A DNA stretch of 64,000 nt from contig NC_081414.1 of NCBI RefSeq assembly GCF_030272615.1, forward strand, positions 768,068,153 through 768,132,152. The letters are read 5' to 3'. The notes under the pieces were generated by a model that saw nothing but the letters and a program-made list of their open reading frames with translations, had not been told where the DNA came from and searched no databases. A program made the position numbers and the translations under genes. Position 1 is the stretch's first letter. Each line of letters starts with the position of its first letter. The DNA is from Cryptomeria japonica. Lineage: Eukaryota > Streptophyta > Pinopsida > Cupressales > Cupressaceae. Below, piece after piece: positions 59,794-64,000 of this stretch.

Positions 59794-61726
59794 TCGCTCC
59801 TGTCCCTCAGCCAGGGACCAGGGCGAAAGTAATATTTTATGCATCCTGGTTATTAATTTGTTTTATTTGTCTTGTGCAGGGTCGCAAGGAGATTGCGGTC
59901 GAACGTAAATTGAAAGCTTTGAAGAATTTGAGATTCGAAAATGGCAAATTTTTAGAGTTTGAGGTCAAATCGCTCCTGTCCCTCAGTCAGGGACCAAGGC
60001 GAAATATCTTGCCTGGGCCATTTTGACCTCATTTTGATCAAACTAAAGCGTTAAGGACGTGATGGAAGATGGAATAAACGTGATGGAACGCCAGGACTTA
60101 GTCATTTGCAACAAAAAGATGAACATTTGCCCTCAAGGACAAAAATCGCTCCTGTCCCTCACTGAAGGACCGGAGCTTGTTTCTCAAAATTTTACTATCC
60201 TTGCAGGATCAAGACGATTTTTGGATTGGAAGAGATAAAGGGAGGCATGTTCTTTCCATTGAATATAATTTGAAGAAATTCGCAAACATAGAAATGTGCC
60301 AGGAACAAAAATCGCTCCTGTCCCTCACTGAAGGACCGGAGCTTAAAATCCAAAATTGCCTTGTCCTTGAAAGATTTGAATGATTTCGCAATTTGAGAAG
60401 AACAAGCGAGGTACATTTTATTAGTTGAATATAACTTGAAAGTGCCATCATAAGGGAAATTGACCATAGAAGCAAAATCGCTCCTGTCCCTCAGCCAGGG
60501 ACCAGGGCGAATTTTAATGGTAGCTCCCGTCCCTCTCCCAGGGACCAGAGCGATTTTCCTTATAAGACAAATTTTGGGCGAAGATCAAGTGAATGTTAAG
60601 ATTGAGGCAAGCAAAGGAGGCGTAACGGACCCATTGAAGATAATTTGAAGATTGCAAAACGCCAAGTGAAGCCCATGTTGTCCTAGGCGCTCCTGTCCCC
60701 CAGCCAGGGACCAGAGCGATTTCTTCCTAGGGAGAATTTCTAACCAAGTTGAAATGAATTCCATGCCAAAGATGAATGAAAGGGAGCATGACAAGTCTAT
60801 TGAAGATATTTTTAAACATTGGCAAAGTGTGATTGAGCTTACAAATGAAAGTTCACTCCTGTCCCTCAGCCAGGGACCAGGGCGAAATCAAGGATATCTA
60901 ATGTTTCCTTCAAGTTTAAGTCACTCCAAGTCAAGGCACAAGGAGGCAATGATGTTTGGAACGCCTCGACGAAGAATGAAGTTGCAAAGACCGCCAAAAG
61001 TGATGGAAATGCCCAAATTCGCTCCTGTCCCTCTCCTAGGGACCAGAGCGAAATCTCTAAGTATGCTTAAATTTTGAAGGCCACGTTCATTTCAAGTGTT
61101 CAAGAAGGAATAAAGGACGTCATTTTATGCCTTGAAGACAAATTGATATCAATATGATGGAGGATTTGCACTATAGACCAAAATTCGCTCCTATCCTTCA
61201 GTCAAGGACCAGGGCGATATTCACTAAATTGGCCATTTCTTTCAAAAAACCATGTCAAGGCAAGGACGCACAAGGTCACACAGGGTCGAAAATGTCTTTG
61301 AGAGAATGATAAGCAAGGAAGTTAACGTCAAAAAGTGATCAACTGAGCAAAGAAGCAATATCGCTCCTGTCCTTCAGTCAAGGACCAGGGCGATATTCAC
61401 AAAATCAATCATTTTCTTCCAAAGATCACATCAAAGCAAAGTTATACAAGGTTGAAAATGTCATTTGAAAGGTGATAAACAAGAAGTGAAGGTTGAAAGA
61501 TCACAAATTTGAGCTAGAAACCTAAGTTCGCCCCTGTCCCTCAGTCAGGGACCAGAGCGAAAATGATGTAAGGGGCATTCGTCTACAAAATTGAATCGAT
61601 CAAGCACTAGATTCCTAATGAAATTGCTAGTTTCAACATAAGAGAAGTGGTTTTGAACGTAAAAGGCAAGAAAATCAAGAGCAAAATGTTAAATCGCTCC
61701 TGTCCCTCAGTTAAAGACCAGAGCGA
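59794..61726 (+). repeat. Phased array of 13 hairpin motifs (166/176-bp period)
   Basis: A 33-bp core, TCGCTCCTGTCCCT + CAGCC + AGGGACCAGAGCGA in its commonest form, forms a 14-bp stem with two mismatches and a 5-nt loop. Starts: 59794, 59970, 60146, 60312, 60478, 60521, 60687, 60853, 61019, 61185, 61361, 61528, 61694. Spacings are 176, 176, 166, 166, 43, 166, 166, 166, 166, 176, 167, 166. The sequence between cores has diverged strongly, with faint shared phrases such as ATTGAAGATAATTTGAAG, while core and spacing are conserved. The spacing is not a multiple of three, so the array is not coding. Short ORFs across it are incidental. Confidence 0.93.
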
Positions 61727-61739
61727 TATGGTTTGTACC

Positions 61740-62030
61740 CTTACCTCTCTCATGTTTTGGCGCCAATGAAATTTTGAATTATATTAAATGCTAAAAATCG
61801 ATAAAATTTGAAATATCCAATTAAAATTAGCATTTAAAAATTGCGTAAAACATTTAATTAATTATTTTTGCCTTTAAAAAAATCGAATTAATTAATTACA
61901 AAGGTATTTTTAATTAATTATTAATTTTAAATAAAAAATAAATTTGGGCGCTTGGGTTTTATTTTCTATATTTTAACAAAAGTCGGCCTTAATTTTTATT
62001 TAAAATTTTGTTTTTAATTGCCTTATTTTC
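61740..62030. other. AT-rich block before the promoter
   Basis: Dominated by AATTAATTA and poly(A)/poly(T) tracts, with TTTGGGCGCTTGGG near 61945. Probably part of U3. No ORF. Confidence 0.6.
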
Positions 62031-62067
62031 CAAAGTCGGCCTAGAGGTAATTGTAGAGGTGAGCGCC

Positions 62068-62073
62068 TATAAA
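62068..62073 (+). promoter_or_regulatory. TATA box upstream of the ORF
   Basis: CCTATAAAGGAGGGG with TATAAA at 62068-62073. Transcription would start near 62095-62105, about 480 bp before the ORF start, leaving room for the candidate leader intron. Confidence 0.6.
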
Positions 62074-62366
62074 GGAGGGGTGAGTTATTGCATTTTAAAA
62101 CATCATTCAATCATCCTTTGCATGCGATTTGGAGAAGACAAAGAAGAAGTGCGAATTTCATTGAAGGAAGGTGCGAAATTTCCATTCAAAGGGAGTGCGA
62201 GTTTGGTTCAAGTGGAGCGAACTTGCCATCATCACGTTGAAGACCCCTAAGGTTGGCAAAGTTACTAAGGAAGGCGTTCGCTTGAGGAAGATCACGTTGA
62301 TACTTCAAACTTCAATTTTTGCCTAGGCGAATTGCCTTATTTTGCATTTTTAAAGTTAGCTCTCAA

Positions 62367-62574
62367 GTAAGGTATGGCGATGATCCTTTGTCTTAATTTT
62401 GAGTTTTGATCGTCATAGTCTTGAATTTTGAATTTTGAAATTTTGAAATTTCAGTAGCTCGATCGTATTTAGGAAATGATAACTCAAAGACTTATCATGA
62501 AGTTTCCTAAATTTAATTTCTAATCTATAGTTATACATTGCAAAATCTATTACTTATTATGAAATGTTGTGTAG
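62367..62574 (+). other. Candidate 5' UTR intron
   Basis: Donor CTCAA/GTAAGG at 62367 and acceptor GTTGTGTAG at 62574, eight bases before ATG 62583. The interior is T-rich. It is a prediction from consensus sites only. Confidence 0.4.
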
Positions 62575-62582
62575 GTGTTACG

Positions 62583-64000
62583 ATGGCGACCTCGAAGGCG
62601 GGAGCATCCACCAGTTGTCCAGCTCTTATGAAGGAAGATCAAAAGAACGAAGAATTGGAGACCAAGATCGTGTCTAAGTGGAGCAACATTGGAGATACCA
62701 ACTTGGGCAACTTCAGTACGAAGAAGTTTCGAGAAGTCCCTTACATTGCCAAGCCATCCCCTGTCGCCAGGAGGATAATTGAAAGTGGCATCATTAAGGT
62801 GGCCGGCTTCCCTCCAGCAGTCTAGTGCCATGAGTTGATGATCGAGTGTGCTCGTCATTATGATCCACAATCCAGAACGATCGTGTCCAAGGAGGGAAAC
62901 ACTTTAGCCTATCTTTCAAAGGAGGCTATAAGTGAGGCTTTCCATCTTCCAGAGCACAGAGATATGGTCTATAAAAGCATAGAAGGAGCCAGGTCCATAT
63001 ACGAAGATGATCCTGATGCTTGCCTAAGCATCATCAACAAGAATTGGCTACTTAAGAGTCGTCCTCGCCTGAGCAAGATCCCGAACACACCACATAGGAT
63101 CGATTTCCAGGAGGAGTACAGAGATTTGATAACAATGCTCAACCGAGTCACAGGAGCTCCTCAAGCCTTCTATTTTGAGAAGTGGATGTTCTACTTCATC
63201 CAAGTGATAGTTCAAGGAAAAGTAACAATTCATTGGGCTAGAATGATTAGCCATTGCTTGGACGTACAGTTAAGGAGACTCAAGGCTACCAAGTCCTTCC
63301 ACATGAGTTCATACGTCATATATACCTTGATCAGGAGCTTTGAGTATGCAGGACTACCTCATAGAGGAGTGATTGGAAGAGGACCCGGCGAGGTCAGAGT
63401 TTGTGATTCCTATGTTCACTTGCATCATCCGCCAAGAAGTAACTACAAGTTAGTTAATGATACCTTCACGATGAACATCACAAGGACGTTGCAAGGAGGG
63501 ATTCACAATAGACTATCTCAGGATGCACAAGAGCTAGTAAAGAGGTACGGTGCTTGGTTTATCCAATTCCCGAAATTTACTTATATTAGAGTTCATGGAT
63601 GTCCTTCACCTCCATACATGTTGCCGAGATATCCGACAAACAGAATTGTGTTACTTGAGGTAACTAGACAGTTGGCAGCTTATGCGAAGGCATTCAGACA
63701 CAGACATCGGAATGGAGTTCCTATACCTATCATATTAGGCAATTCAGTTGAGGTATGTCCTAATGCTCTAGCCATGGATGACGCAGAGAAGGAGTTAGCT
63801 TTGTATTCATTTTCATTCTTTGCCTTGAGAGAAAGCTTTGATCCATATGGGTATATAGAGGAGACCGTCGGTAGAAGATATAAGCATGAGTTTCAGATAG
63901 AAGATTTTATGATGAATCTTTTAGATGATCTTGAAGTGAAACGAAAGATGCATTCTAGATTGCCTTTGGATTTCATCAGGAAATGCAAGATTTACAAAGT
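62583..64000 (+). pseudogene. Homologue of the 52.4-55.7 kb ORF, N-terminal part, one stop, 3' end cut by the window
   Basis: From ATG 62583 (MATSKAGASTSCPALMKEDQ) the frame runs to the window end with one TAG at 62823-62825, where the homologue has Gln (CAG to TAG fits). After it, 391 codons are open to base 63998. Shared blocks with the minus-strand copy: WSNIGDTNLGNF, SGIIKVAGFPPAV, IINKNWLLKSRPRL, FEKWMFYFIQVIV, SHCLDVQLRRLKATKSFHMS, YAGLPHRGVIGRGPGEVRV, NDTFTMNITRTL, IQFPKFTYIRVHGC and KMHSRLPLDFI. The start at 62583 is preferred over ATG 62538 because the homologue begins similarly and the candidate splice acceptor lies just before it. With only one nonsense codon it is much better preserved than its neighbours. 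The function is unknown. Confidence 0.72.

Larger units (their letters stand above)
59339..64000 (+). mobile_element. Second ORF-bearing LTR-like unit (runs off the window)
   Basis: Begins TGTTGTGACCATTTCACACATCGCCCCAT...GGGGACCCCC, matching the 5' end of the minus unit at 57402 (TGTTGTGACCTAATCACACATCACCCCAT). In order it holds a hairpin array, an AT-rich block (61740-62030), a TATA box, a candidate 5' UTR intron and an ORF homologous to the one at 52.4-55.7 kb. The 3' end lies outside the window, so its TSD cannot be tested. Confidence 0.7.

Noticed and set aside
60177-61077. Several ORFs of 60-107 codons across the hairpin array
   Set aside because: Repeat spacing (166/176) is not a multiple of three and the frames differ from unit to unit.

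Overview
The window looks like nuclear DNA of a large-genome seed plant, probably a gymnosperm. The base composition is AT-rich, genes are sparse, and there are many old LTR retrotransposons with nested solo LTRs. Plant-type TTTAGGG-like minisatellites occur, and one apparent host gene has an intron of about 18.8 kb filled with repeats. No species can be named from sequence alone. No rRNA, tRNA, CRISPR array or bacterial-type operon was seen.

Left part (1-12261). The window opens in the last exon of an unidentified plus-strand gene (stop at 90-92), followed by a possible SINE, a weak minus-strand exon and a decayed Copia fragment. A complete but dead chromovirus (Ty3/Gypsy, plus strand) lies at 5038-11250 with target-site duplication (TSD) TAATG. 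Next come a (TC)44(AC)26 microsatellite and a telomere-like minisatellite.

Middle-left (12262-31083). A minus-strand LTR element at 12262-17201 has TSD ATGAT and no recognisable pol. A second telomere-like minisatellite is interrupted by a solo LTR (18314-19329, TSD GGTTT). A minus-strand SIRE-like Copia derivative at 20529-27251 (TSD CAACA) keeps a truncated gag with four zinc knuckles but lacks pol, and carries a long decayed ORF of unknown function. A fragment of the Copia RNase H C-terminus lies near 29.1 kb.

Host gene (31084-50103, minus). Two exons that join in phase encode a conserved-looking C-terminus. The intron between them holds a Ty3/Gypsy element (about 35.78-47.54 kb) into which five solo LTRs have inserted, each with an identifiable TSD. 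Removing them leaves a Gypsy element of about 5.6 kb.

Right part (51216-64000). Two related units of an unusual kind are present. The minus-strand unit at 51216-57402 has TG/CA ends and a perfect 5-bp TSD (GATCT), but no reverse transcriptase, integrase or LTR pair. Inside is a single reading frame of about 1,034 codons with four in-frame stops and a frameshifted tail, its own TATA box, and an upstream array of 84-bp dyad repeats. The plus-strand unit starts at 59339 with the same terminal signature. It has 13 copies of a 33-bp hairpin, almost all spaced at exactly 166 or 176 bp, then a TATA box and a homologous ORF that runs off the window. I read these as giant LTRs, or a new LTR-like element, carrying a protein gene in U3. 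They are the best candidates here for something undescribed.
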